Assembly (NCBI RefSeq): GCF_900143285.1
Contig: NZ_FRDN01000016.1
Coordinates: forward strand, 1-64,000
From: Desulfitobacterium chlororespirans DSM 11544
Lineage (GTDB): Bacteria > Bacillota > Desulfitobacteriia > Desulfitobacteriales > Desulfitobacteriaceae
DNA length: 64,000 bases
Direction: 5' to 3'
In this document: piece by piece, positions 1 through 6,592 of the stretch
How positions within the stretch are numbered: position 1 is the first letter of the stretch
Layout of the letters: each line of letters begins with the position of its first letter
Translations under genes and position numbers: made by a program
The notes under the pieces: generated by a model
The model's input: only the letters and a program-made list of their open reading frames with translations
What the model was told of the DNA's origin: nothing
The model's database searches: none

Positions 1-435
1 GATCAAATCTGGCTTTCCCGCCGGGTTGCTTTCGGTTCGGTGGCTCGTGTTAAACCTTGCTATTCGATTCAGGATATCACGGTGCCGAGAAGTGAATTCC
101 CCCAAGCTATTGAAGGAATCCTTAAGATCGCCAAAGAGTATGATATGATCATCGGTTTGGTGGCTCATGCCGGAGACGGCAACCTCCATCCTTTGGTGCT
201 CTTCGATCAGCGGCATGCTGATGAAGTGGAACGGGTTCATGGTGCAGAAGGAGCCCTGAGTAAGCTGGCTGTTTCTCTGGGTGGCACTATGAGCGGGGAA
301 CACGGCATTGGTGTGGTCAAGAAAAAATATATGGATGTTGAATTTACACCGGGAGCCATGGAAGCCTTCCGTAAACTTAAGAAAACCTTTGACCCGGCTA
401 ACCGTTTTAACCCTGATAAAATTATTTCTATCTAA
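1..435 (+). CDS. FAD-linked oxidase, glycolate oxidase GlcD type, C-terminal part (5' end outside window)
   Basis: The reading frame is open from base 1, so the gene starts upstream and only about 144 C-terminal residues are visible. They contain the C-terminal FAD-linked oxidase signature HAGDGNLHP, then GGTMSGEHGIG, and end with the DPANRFNPDKI type tail. Known family members (GlcD, D-lactate dehydrogenase, alkyl-DHAP synthase relatives) oxidise 2-hydroxy acids with FAD. The exact substrate cannot be read from this fragment. An inverted repeat followed by T residues sits just after the stop, so this is probably the last gene of its transcript. Confidence 0.85.
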   Translation, partial: DQIWLSRRVAFGSVARVKPCYSIQDITVPRSEFPQAIEGILKIAKEYDMIIGLVAHAGDGNLHPLVLFDQRHADEVERVHGAEGALSKLAVSLGGTMSGEHGIGVVKKKYMDVEFTPGAMEAFRKLKKTFDPANRFNPDKIISI

Positions 436-441
436 TTTTTC

Positions 442-497
442 AAGGGAGCTGCCCCTTTTATCAACCGAAAGGTTACCAAGGTGCAGCTCCCTTTCTT
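442..497 (+). terminator. Terminator after the FAD-linked oxidase gene
   Basis: AAGGGAGCTGC at 442-452 pairs perfectly with GCAGCTCCCTT at 483-493, followed by TCTT. The loop is long (30 nt) and contains a smaller AACC/GGTT pairing. Confidence 0.6.
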
Positions 498-616
498 GCA
501 CTATCAGATCTCCATAAAATAATTTGCCTGGGTTCTCCAAAGGACCTTTTACGACAAAGCGAATGTGATAAAATATACATAGAAATATGTACATATCCTA
601 GGGACAGGAAAAAATT

Positions 617-991
617 ATGATGCAGGAGTTGATTGTTGTGGAAAAAAGACTGTATGATTTGACAAAATTAGCTAAGTTTGACGCAAACGTACCCCAAAAA
701 GTGGTCGTTTATCAATCGGAAAAAACTCTCGCCGCCATGTGGTGTCTGGAGCCAGGGCAAGAAGTATTCCTACATATGCATCCCAATGCTGATGATGTAT
801 GGATTTGTCTTGAAGGGGAGTCCGGCTTGTACTTTGCCGGAGACGGCAAAGAAGTTCCGATCTCCAAAGGCATGGCTGTTCTCGCTGAACAGGGACAAAC
901 TCATGGCATGAGAAACACCGGTAAAGATCGTTTCGTTTTTATCGGCGTGGCTGCTCCCGTCCCTGTTCAAACGGAAAGATTGGATAAGTAA
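617..991 (+). CDS. Small single-domain cupin protein
   Basis: This 124-residue protein has a single cupin beta-barrel: the first motif contains H-M-H-P-N-A-D-D (metal-ligand type His residues), followed by the glycine-rich turn GDGKEVPISKG and a second motif with H-G-M-R-N-T-G. Such proteins bind a metal or small molecule; no substrate can be named. Two starts are possible: ATG-ATG at 617 with AGGA seven bases upstream, or GTG at 638 with AGGAG at 624-628, which would give 117 residues starting M-E-K-R-L. The gene is alone; downstream comes a noncoding stretch and then the Crp/Fnr locus. Confidence 0.7.
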   Translation: MMQELIVVEKRLYDLTKLAKFDANVPQKVVVYQSEKTLAAMWCLEPGQEVFLHMHPNADDVWICLEGESGLYFAGDGKEVPISKGMAVLAEQGQTHGMRNTGKDRFVFIGVAAPVPVQTERLDK

Positions 992-1293
992 AGCAATAGC
1001 CTATTGATTCCGGGAAAGTATTCGCCCAAGGGCATTTTTGGATAAAGATTTGATGACTGCCCCCCTTAAAATGCCATTAAGTTTTCGTAATATAAAATGA
1101 GAGCGCTGATGATGGATTCGGAGCAGAATTCAAACCGGCGTTGAAGCAGTTTCAGACAGAATGAGGTTTGCGAGGTCAGGATAAAGCCAGGCCCGTGGTC
1201 GTGACGACGATCGGGGAATGGGAAGTCAAACAAAAAGAAACTGTAGAATTTAGACAAAAGCGCAAAATGGGCTGTTGCAGCAAGACAGCCCGA

Positions 1294-1358
1294 AACAACG
1301 AAAGACGGTTTCCGGTAGATTTTGCTCTGCCGGAAGTCGTCTTTCGTTGTTTTATTTT
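1294..1358 (+). terminator. Long near-perfect hairpin with T-rich tail
   Basis: Bases 1294-1319 pair with 1326-1351 with three mismatches, G-U pairs included (outer arm AACAACGAAAGACG). The 3' side runs into TTTTATTTT. It is a strong terminator shape for the plus strand, but no complete gene ends here. It lies exactly where similarity of the adjacent ArsR remnant to the intact arsR gene stops, so it may also be a small inserted palindrome. The rest of 992-1290 shows no recognisable gene. Confidence 0.5.
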
Positions 1359-1365
1359 CTCCTGT

Positions 1366-1438
1366 TACCAGTCCGGCTCTGCGTAAAATATGAAGATGTT
1401 GAGGAACAGCAGCTTCGATTTTTAAGATTGGCAAAAAC
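1366..1438 (-). pseudogene. Remnant of an ArsR-family regulator gene
   Basis: The minus strand still encodes a stretch like V-P-Q-H-L-H-I-L-R-R-A-G-L-V-T-G-E, which matches the recognition-helix region S-Q-H-L-Q-I-L-R-K-A-G-L-V-T-G-E of the intact ArsR gene at 4995-5342. At DNA level the plus-strand block around 1368-1420 is close to 5172-5224. Upstream and downstream the similarity disappears; the C-terminal side ends at the hairpin at 1294-1358. I read it as the decayed first copy of a duplicated arsR-methyltransferase-binding protein module. Confidence 0.7.
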
Positions 1439-1459
1439 AATAGACTATGCCTGGGTAAA

Positions 1460-1488
1460 TTGACTTCAGGCCAAACCTCTAGTATAAT
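1460..1488 (+). promoter_or_regulatory. Sigma-A type promoter of the Crp/Fnr gene
   Basis: TTGACT at 1460-1465 and TATAAT at 1483-1488 are separated by exactly 17 bases. The predicted start, near 1495, falls inside the palindrome at 1490-1505. Confidence 0.75.
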
Positions 1489-1489
1489 A

Positions 1490-1505
1490 GTTAGCGTAAG
1501 CTAAC
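1490..1505. promoter_or_regulatory. Palindromic operator, copy 1 (GTTAGCGTAAGCTAAC)
   Basis: This 16-bp dyad overlaps the predicted transcription start of the Crp/Fnr gene. It differs at one central base from two identical copies at 2301-2316 and 5690-5705. Position and symmetry fit autorepression by the encoded Crp/Fnr protein; binding is inferred. Confidence 0.7.
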
Positions 1506-1563
1506 TTTTGTTGATAGAGCAGTTATATTAGAGTGCTTGCTGGGAACAATCGAGGAAAAAAAG

Positions 1564-2241
1564 ATGACTCTTGATTTAATTAAAAGCTATAGACTATTTT
1601 CTGGAATCGCTCCTGAAGACATTCCTCATGCGTTGCAATGCCTGCATGCCATACAAGCGGAGTTTGACAAAGGTGATGTTTTGCTCAATATCGATCAAAC
1701 AACCGATGAAGCAGGCCTATTGCTCAAAGGCTGTGCCCAGGTTGTGATTGATAACATGCTGGGACGGCGTATTGTGGTGGAGCATATAATGCCCGGCGAC
1801 GTTTTCGGCGAAATAGCGCTAGGTTCGGGTGTACAAAAGACGCCCGTATGTATTCGGGCTACCGGGAAGTGCACTGCTTTAAAGCTGAAAATCGGGAAAA
1901 TTGTGTCTCCCCATGCCTGCAGCTGTCACTTTCGCACTACGATTATGGAAAATCTGCTTATTTCAATGTCCGAGTACAACAGTAAACTCAATCAAAGACT
2001 TGACATACTTTCCTACAGGACACTACGTCAAAAAATACAGGCTTATCTGTTGATGCAGATGCAGGAAACCGGCAATCATCAATTCAGTATTCCTTTTAAT
2101 CGCAATGATCTTGCTGACTATCTGCAGATCGAGCGAAGCGCACTTTCCCGTGAATTGAGTAAAATGCGTGACGAAGGGCTGATTGCCTATTGCAAATCTG
2201 ATTTTTATATTATCAATATCCAGGAAATGATTCCTAAGTAA
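1564..2241 (+). CDS. Crp/Fnr-family transcriptional regulator with Cys/His cluster
   Basis: This 225-residue regulator has an N-terminal cyclic-nucleotide-binding-like effector domain (roughly residues 8-115, with E-H-I-M-P-G-D-V-F-G-E), a long dimer helix, and a C-terminal helix-turn-helix (about 172-215, recognition helix around I-E-R-S-A-L-S-R-E-L). Start ATG 1564 is chosen for GAGGAA eight bases upstream; an in-frame TTG at 1537 lacks such a site. Unusual are six cysteines in the sensor half, including H117-A-C119-S-C121-H122, which could hold a metal or react to redox. It sits directly upstream of the first methyltransferase gene and has the palindrome at 1490-1505 in its own promoter, so it is the likely local regulator. 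The ligand is unknown. Confidence 0.85.
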   Translation: MTLDLIKSYRLFSGIAPEDIPHALQCLHAIQAEFDKGDVLLNIDQTTDEAGLLLKGCAQVVIDNMLGRRIVVEHIMPGDVFGEIALGSGVQKTPVCIRATGKCTALKLKIGKIVSPHACSCHFRTTIMENLLISMSEYNSKLNQRLDILSYRTLRQKIQAYLLMQMQETGNHQFSIPFNRNDLADYLQIERSALSRELSKMRDEGLIAYCKSDFYIINIQEMIPK

Positions 2242-2250
2242 AGAAAGTTC

Positions 2251-2292
2251 GTTGCGTACGCAACCGAAAATATCCAGGAAATGCGTTATAAT
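2251..2292 (+). promoter_or_regulatory. Activator-type promoter of methyltransferase unit 1
   Basis: TATAAT at 2287-2292 has no good -35 hexamer. Instead the perfect 14-bp palindrome GTTGCGTACGCAAC (2251-2264) is centred 41.5 bp before the predicted start (about 2299), the classic class II Crp/Fnr activation distance. A near-identical palindrome with the same spacing to a -10-like box occurs at 4918. Confidence 0.55.
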
Positions 2293-2300
2293 GCTCCATG

Positions 2301-2316
2301 GTTAGCTTAAGCTAAC
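2301..2316. promoter_or_regulatory. Palindromic operator, copy 2 (GTTAGCTTAAGCTAAC)
   Basis: This is a perfect 16-bp palindrome just downstream of the predicted start of the unit 1 transcript and 33 bp before the methyltransferase start codon. It is identical to the copy at 5690-5705. Binding here would block early transcription. Confidence 0.7.
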
Positions 2317-2349
2317 TATAGAGCATTATTTTTGATGAGGAGGCTTTTT

Positions 2350-3162
2350 ATGGATGCAGCATATTTGGAAGGTCTTTTAAAGGAGGGATCTCCCACCGTT
2401 AACCCGGAAGCTTACTGGGATACAAAAGCAGAAGACTTTTATTTATCACAGCGGGCTTTTGAAAGCAGTGGCCCTCCAAAACCCCTCACCCTGCTCCAGG
2501 ATAAGGGAATCTTTCGGAAAGAGGGCACAGCCTTGGATATCGGCTGTGGGGCCGGGCGCTATTCGTTGCATCTTGCCCAGATGTTTGGCCATGTCACCTT
2601 AACCGATATTTCGGAGAAGATGCTGAATTACGCCAAAATGAGTCTGGAGGAACAAAGTGTTCGTAATGCAAACTATGTAAAATTAGATTGGGAGAGTGCC
2701 GATCTTGCCGGAATAGGTTGGGAGAATAAGTTTGACTTTGTGTTTGCCTCGATGTGCCCGGCAATCCGCAGCAGGAAAGGGCTGGAAAAGATGTCCCAGG
2801 CCTCCCGATACGCTTGTGCAGTCACACAATTCGTGCAGATTGAAGACTCCTTGTCGGAAGTTATCATCCAGTCCGCCGGAATTGAGAAATCAAAATTGCC
2901 GGGCAACAACCGGGATGCGGCTTATGCTCTCTTCTCTTTAGTGTGGATGATGGGATACTTACCGGAAATTGCCTATATTCAGGACAAAAGCCAAAGGGAA
3001 GTTACAGTGGAACAAGCGCTCCAAAGCCACAGCCCGCGGTTGGCCGGTGCCGTACGTGCTCAGGGAATGGACATGGCGGAGATCATCGCTTCAGCGGCCA
3101 CTAACGGCGAGCTGACGATTGCCAATAATTCAACTTTGGCGGTGATCTATTGGAAAAAATAA
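2350..3162 (+). CDS. Class I SAM-dependent methyltransferase, copy 1
   Basis: This 270-residue protein carries SAM-binding motif I, L-D-I-G-C-G-A-G-R-Y, at residues 62-71, the acidic strand-2 region T-L-T-D-I-S, and the family-specific F-A-S-M-C-P-A-I. ATG 2350 is preferred because AGGAGG lies seven bases upstream; an in-frame TTG at 2332 has no site. A second protein of exactly the same length with the same motif positions is encoded at 5723-6535. It is followed after 30 bases by a binding-protein gene, so the product probably acts on the transported compound or helps make it. The methyl acceptor is unknown; it lacks the cysteine set of arsenite methyltransferases. Confidence 0.85.
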   Translation: MDAAYLEGLLKEGSPTVNPEAYWDTKAEDFYLSQRAFESSGPPKPLTLLQDKGIFRKEGTALDIGCGAGRYSLHLAQMFGHVTLTDISEKMLNYAKMSLEEQSVRNANYVKLDWESADLAGIGWENKFDFVFASMCPAIRSRKGLEKMSQASRYACAVTQFVQIEDSLSEVIIQSAGIEKSKLPGNNRDAAYALFSLVWMMGYLPEIAYIQDKSQREVTVEQALQSHSPRLAGAVRAQGMDMAEIIASAATNGELTIANNSTLAVIYWKK

Positions 3163-3192
3163 CGGTCAAAGAGACTGTGTGGAGGGATAAGT

Positions 3193-4779
3193 TTGAATAA
3201 CAGCTGGAAAAAGATACTCTTACTATTATTTTTAGTCATGACCATAGGCCTTACGGCTTGCAATTCACGAACACAGCCCGCAGAATCAAGCACTCCGGCC
3301 AGCTCTTCCAAAGCGGCGGCCTCATCTGAAGCCTCCCAGGCTGAGCCTGTGGTTATCCGTCTTGCCGGAGGGGATTTCGGTGTGCCGAATCCATTTCGCC
3401 ATACTCCCAGGGGACCCGGCATCCAAAAGATGCGTTTAATCTATGATTCCATGTTGGAAAAGGATGAAAATGGGTATATCCCCTGGCTTGCCAAAGAGTG
3501 GGAGAGCAATGATGCCAAAACTGAATATATCTTTACCCTGAAAGAAGATGTCCTTTGGCATGACGGAACCCCTTTTACCGCCGAAGATGTTGCTTTTACA
3601 TTCCGTTATTATGAGGAGCATCCGCCTGTGTCCGACGATATCCACGCAAATGGCAAAAGCATCATCAAAAACATTGAAGTACTGGAACCTTTGAAGATAA
3701 AAATAACATTGGAAAAATTCGAAAACGTAAATCTGGGAAAATTAGGGACGGCACGGATCATACCGAAGCATATCTGGGAAAATGTCGAAGATCCCCTTAG
3801 CTTTGCCGGTGAAGGACAAGTAGTTGGCTGCGGTCCTTTTGTGATGACGGATTATGAACCTCAGACAGGCAGCTATCGTTATGTGGCCTTTGAGCAATAC
3901 TGGGGGCCCAAGCATGCTGTAGCGGCCATTGAATGGATACCGGTGAGCGATAGTACACTAGCCTTTGAAAATGGGGAGATCGATCTGCTGAATGTCTCCG
4001 CCGACCTTCTGGAACGGTATGAAGGAAATCCGGAATACCAGGTTGATAAGCAACACCCCTATCATGCCTATCGGCTCATGATGAATATGAAAGTCGTTCC
4101 CGCCTTGCAAAATCAATCTGTACGTCAAGCCTTGGCTTATGCCGCCAACCGTCAGGAGCTGATTGATAAGGTGGACCGTGGTGCGGGAACCATAGCCAGC
4201 ATGGGGTATATCCCCGATTACGACAAGAAATGGTATAACCCGGATATTATGCAATATGAGTTCAACCTGGCAAAAGCTAAGGAGTTGTTAGGCGGTCAGA
4301 CCTATCATTTCGAAATGCTGGTCGGGGATATGGTCGAAACCAAAATTGCCGAATTGCTCAAGCTGAGTTATGAGCAGGTGGGAATTAATATTACGATCAA
4401 AACGGTGGATACCAAAACCCGTGATGGAGCATTGAAACAGGGAAATTATGAGTTATTGCTGATCCATACAGGGGGCATGAGCGGAGATCCGGATTATTTA
4501 AGAAATATTTATGGTGAAAAGTCCACCCTGCTTTCCGGTTACAGCAATCCAACCATTAACGATCTAGCCCGTGCCCAGGCTACGGAAGCCGATGAGGTAA
4601 AGCGTCTGGGGATGATCCATGAACTGCAAAGGCTGATCGCCGAAGATGTTCCTATCGTTCTTTTGCAGTCGGATAAGGTCAATTATGTCTACCGCCCCGC
4701 AAAGTATAATGGCTGGGTCTACACCTTCGATAGTAATAAACCTGATCACAATAAATTATCGTATTTAGCAAAACCTTAA
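3193..4779 (+). CDS. Peptide/nickel-type ABC transporter substrate-binding lipoprotein, copy 1
   Basis: This 528-residue extracytoplasmic binding protein belongs to the SBP_bac_5 (DppA/OppA/NikA) family. It has a signal peptide with lipobox L-T-A-C (Cys at about residue 23), a Ser/Ala-rich linker, and the mature domain with family motifs around L-W-H-D-G-T-P-F-T-A-E-D-V. TTG 3193 is supported by GGAGGG at 3181-3186. A conserved segment H288-P-Y-H291-A-Y-R-L-M-M-N is shared with copy 2 and could contribute metal-ligand contacts. No permease or ATPase follows in this unit, so it probably delivers to the importer encoded at 8174-11694. Confidence 0.88.
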   Translation: MNNSWKKILLLLFLVMTIGLTACNSRTQPAESSTPASSSKAAASSEASQAEPVVIRLAGGDFGVPNPFRHTPRGPGIQKMRLIYDSMLEKDENGYIPWLAKEWESNDAKTEYIFTLKEDVLWHDGTPFTAEDVAFTFRYYEEHPPVSDDIHANGKSIIKNIEVLEPLKIKITLEKFENVNLGKLGTARIIPKHIWENVEDPLSFAGEGQVVGCGPFVMTDYEPQTGSYRYVAFEQYWGPKHAVAAIEWIPVSDSTLAFENGEIDLLNVSADLLERYEGNPEYQVDKQHPYHAYRLMMNMKVVPALQNQSVRQALAYAANRQELIDKVDRGAGTIASMGYIPDYDKKWYNPDIMQYEFNLAKAKELLGGQTYHFEMLVGDMVETKIAELLKLSYEQVGINITIKTVDTKTRDGALKQGNYELLLIHTGGMSGDPDYLRNIYGEKSTLLSGYSNPTINDLARAQATEADEVKRLGMIHELQRLIAEDVPIVLLQSDKVNYVYRPAKYNGWVYTFDSNKPDHNKLSYLAKP

Positions 4780-4847
4780 CTCTTCCCAGCCGTGGGCAGA
4801 CGAAGGGTCGTGGTTATAGCTATAAAATCTATAACGCGGACTAAAAC

Positions 4848-4880
4848 GTCTTAGGCCGGCCGCCAAGGCCGACCTAAGAC
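4848..4880 (+). terminator. GC-rich hairpin after binding protein 1
   Basis: GTCTTAGGCCGGCC (4848-4861) pairs with 4867-4880 around the loop GCCAA, with one internal C/A mismatch. There is no T-run, so termination may be weak or Rho-dependent, or it may only stabilise the mRNA end. Confidence 0.5.
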
Positions 4881-4917
4881 AACAAGTATGAATACAAGTG
4901 CTGTGTATCAAGGTTTT

Positions 4918-4982
4918 GTTGCGAACGCAACGAAGAGAATGAATCAAATAAATTATGCTACTTGCAGTTTAATCAAGCTAAC
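4918..4982 (+). promoter_or_regulatory. Orphan copy of the unit 1 promoter/operator module
   Basis: GTTGCGAACGCAAC (4918-4931), a -10-like TATGCT (4954-4959) and GTTTAATCAAGCTAAC (4967-4982, 12 of 16 bases like the operator) repeat the element order and almost the exact spacing seen at 2251-2316 (22 and 35 bases here; 22 and 36 there). No plus-strand gene follows; the minus-strand arsR ends at 4995. I read this as a derelict duplicate control region. Confidence 0.5.
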
Positions 4983-4988
4983 TGCAAG
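4961..4988 (-). terminator. Hairpin at the 3' end of arsR
   Basis: CTTGCAGTT (4961-4969) pairs perfectly with AACTGCAAG (4980-4988). It lies six bases past the arsR stop codon on the minus strand. The following sequence is only A/T-rich, so terminator strength is uncertain. It overlaps the orphan operator-like element. Confidence 0.4.
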
Positions 4989-4994
4989 GATTAT

Positions 4995-5342
4995 TTACGA
5001 TTTTGCGGAAGGATTGATATTGGCGCAATACTGATGGTTGCCGGTTAAGTGTAGGCGGCAATCTTTACGCGGTGCCTCATGTGCAGCAATCGAGAGGAGT
5101 GATTGGGCCGTTTTTTCTAATAACTCTCTCTTTACATCATAATGGGTATAATAACCTCTTTTTTCACCTGTTACCAGTCCGGCTTTGCGTAAAATCTGCA
5201 GATGTTGGGAAACGGCAGCTTCCGAAATACCCAGTTGCCTCGAAAGGGCACCTACACAAAAATCAAAATCCAAAAGAAGATTGATAATTTTAAGGCGTGT
5301 TTCGTCGGATAAAGCTTTCATGACTTTCAGAAGATCATCCAC
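4995..5342 (-). CDS. ArsR-family metalloregulator
   Basis: This 115-residue winged-helix repressor has the typical start M-K-A-L-S-D-E-T-R-L and the recognition helix S-E-A-A-V-S-Q-H-L-Q-I-L-R-K-A-G-L-V. GTG at 5342-5340 has AGGAG eight bases upstream. Cys29 follows F-D-F in helix 3, and the C-terminal tail carries C95-x2-H98-x4-H103-x2-C106, a plausible metal site. Such regulators leave DNA when they bind metal. Its own promoter carries an A/T-rich dyad at 5389-5406 distinct from the GTTAGC palindromes. It is transcribed divergently from the second methyltransferase unit. A decayed copy lies at 1366-1438. Confidence 0.88.
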   Translation of the reverse strand: MDDLLKVMKALSDETRLKIINLLLDFDFCVGALSRQLGISEAAVSQHLQILRKAGLVTGEKRGYYTHYDVKRELLEKTAQSLLSIAAHEAPRKDCRLHLTGNHQYCANINPSAKS

Positions 5343-5388
5343 ATTAACAACTCCTAGCTTGTACCCCCAATGTGTCAGAAATAGCAGG

Positions 5389-5439
5389 CATATTATCTTA
5401 AATATGTTTTAGAATACAGTGATAGTTGGGCAGTGTCAA
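5389..5439 (-). promoter_or_regulatory. arsR promoter with overlapping dyad
   Basis: On the minus strand TTGACA (5439-5434) and TATTCT (5416-5411) are 17 bases apart. The dyad CATATT-N6-AATATG (5389-5406) covers the predicted start, as expected for ArsR autorepression. Confidence 0.65.
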
Positions 5440-5689
5440 GGCGAAACCGCAGGAGGGGTTGTTAATTCTTAGGCAGCCTTGAAAAGAACCCACGGTTATC
5501 AGTTGAAATAATTAAGTAATTACTAATTTAAATAAGCGAAAACTATTGCAAAAAATGATGAATTATAGTAATTTATAGATAAATGCAGTTGATTTGCATT
5601 ATCATTTATTGGCTGAAAAGCTAAGACTTAGGCCTTGTTTAAAATAAAAGAGATCATTATTTGAGCAAGGCGGATTTTTTTCTTAAAAG
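5440..5689. other. A/T-rich intergenic region between arsR and methyltransferase 2
   Basis: No gene is visible. The stretch is markedly A/T-rich. A weak promoter-like pair, TTGAGC (5661-5666) and TTAAAA (5683-5688) with 16-base spacing, precedes the operator at 5690. There is no GTTGCG palindrome here, unlike the upstream region of unit 1. Confidence 0.5.
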
Positions 5690-5705
5690 GTTAGCTTAAG
5701 CTAAC
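5690..5705. promoter_or_regulatory. Palindromic operator, copy 3 (GTTAGCTTAAGCTAAC)
   Basis: Perfect 16-bp palindrome ending 17 bp before the start codon of methyltransferase 2, identical to 2301-2316. It would control the unit that also carries the transporter genes. Confidence 0.7.
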
Positions 5706-5722
5706 TTGAAAGGGGTTTTAAT

Positions 5723-6535
5723 GTGGATAAGACAATTTATGAACAGATGCTGCTCAAGAATTACAAGGGGGCGGAGGGAGCAGAGGAAGCCTGGGATGCC
5801 AGGGCTAATCATTTTTACAGGTCTCAGCAGCGGGACCGTTCAGAGTTGGTGGAAAAGGTTACGGCGATTCTGCGGGAGAGGGGCCTTTTGGCCGGAGCCA
5901 ATCTATTGGATATTGGAGGAGGCAGCGGACGGTATGCGGTTCCTTTTGCGGCTCATGCCGAGCATGTGACCATTACGGATATTTCTGCGAATATGCTGGA
6001 ACTGGCGCGACACAATGCTCAAGAAGCAGGGGTAACCAATCTTACTTATGCCAAGCTGGAATGGACGGGAGCAGATTTGGCAGCTTTGCAATGGCGAAAA
6101 CACTTCGACCTTGTCTTTGCTTCCATGTGCCCGGCAATTCGTTGTCCTGAAGGCCTTTATAAGATGCTGGAGGCCGCCAAGGGATTTTGCCTGATTAACC
6201 AGTATATTGAAACCACTGATTCCCTATCGGCGTATTTGACGCAGGTTTTGGACTCTCCTCGTTCCTATGAGCCCCATAATGACAGGGATATGGTGCAGGC
6301 TGTGTTCAATCTTTTATGGCTGGAGGGTTACGAACCGGAAATCTGCTATTTAAGACAGAGGGAAGTGACTTCCTTTACTGTCGAAGAGGCTGTCGAACAA
6401 TATGCAGGCCGTTACGGCCAGGCAGCACAGCTTAAACGGATGGATCTTGCCGAATTGATATCCAGGCACGCTGAACAAGCAACATTTTCAGTAGATAGTA
6501 AAGCAACTCTGGCGATGATCCTATGGAAAGTGTAA
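5723..6535 (+). CDS. Class I SAM-dependent methyltransferase, copy 2
   Basis: This 270-residue paralogue of the protein at 2350-3162 has SAM motif I at the same residues (62-71, L-D-I-G-G-G-S-G-R-Y), T-I-T-D-I-S at strand 2, and the shared F-A-S-M-C-P-A-I. GTG 5723 is chosen because GAAAGGGG lies about seven bases upstream and the length then equals copy 1. It is the first gene of a likely operon continuing through binding protein 2, two permeases and the double ATPase. The two copies are clearly diverged in sequence, so they may act on different substrates or on different steps. Confidence 0.85.
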   Translation: MDKTIYEQMLLKNYKGAEGAEEAWDARANHFYRSQQRDRSELVEKVTAILRERGLLAGANLLDIGGGSGRYAVPFAAHAEHVTITDISANMLELARHNAQEAGVTNLTYAKLEWTGADLAALQWRKHFDLVFASMCPAIRCPEGLYKMLEAAKGFCLINQYIETTDSLSAYLTQVLDSPRSYEPHNDRDMVQAVFNLLWLEGYEPEICYLRQREVTSFTVEEAVEQYAGRYGQAAQLKRMDLAELISRHAEQATFSVDSKATLAMILWKV

Positions 6536-6592
6536 GTCAAGGCATAATGCGGAGACAGTAAGGGTCAGAAGTAAAAAGGTGGAGGAATTAAG

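Noticed and set aside
1066-1440. A 124-residue minus-strand open frame and overlapping plus-strand frames
   Set aside because: Only a short block matches ArsR; the rest crosses a hairpin, has no ribosome site and resembles no protein.
1490-5705. GTTAGC palindromes as ArsR operators
   Set aside because: The arsR promoter itself has a different A/T-rich dyad and no GTTAGC site, while the Crp/Fnr gene has one.
2350-6535. Methyltransferases as arsenite methyltransferases because an ArsR gene is nearby
   Set aside because: They lack the conserved cysteine set of ArsM, and no arsenic pump or reductase gene is present.
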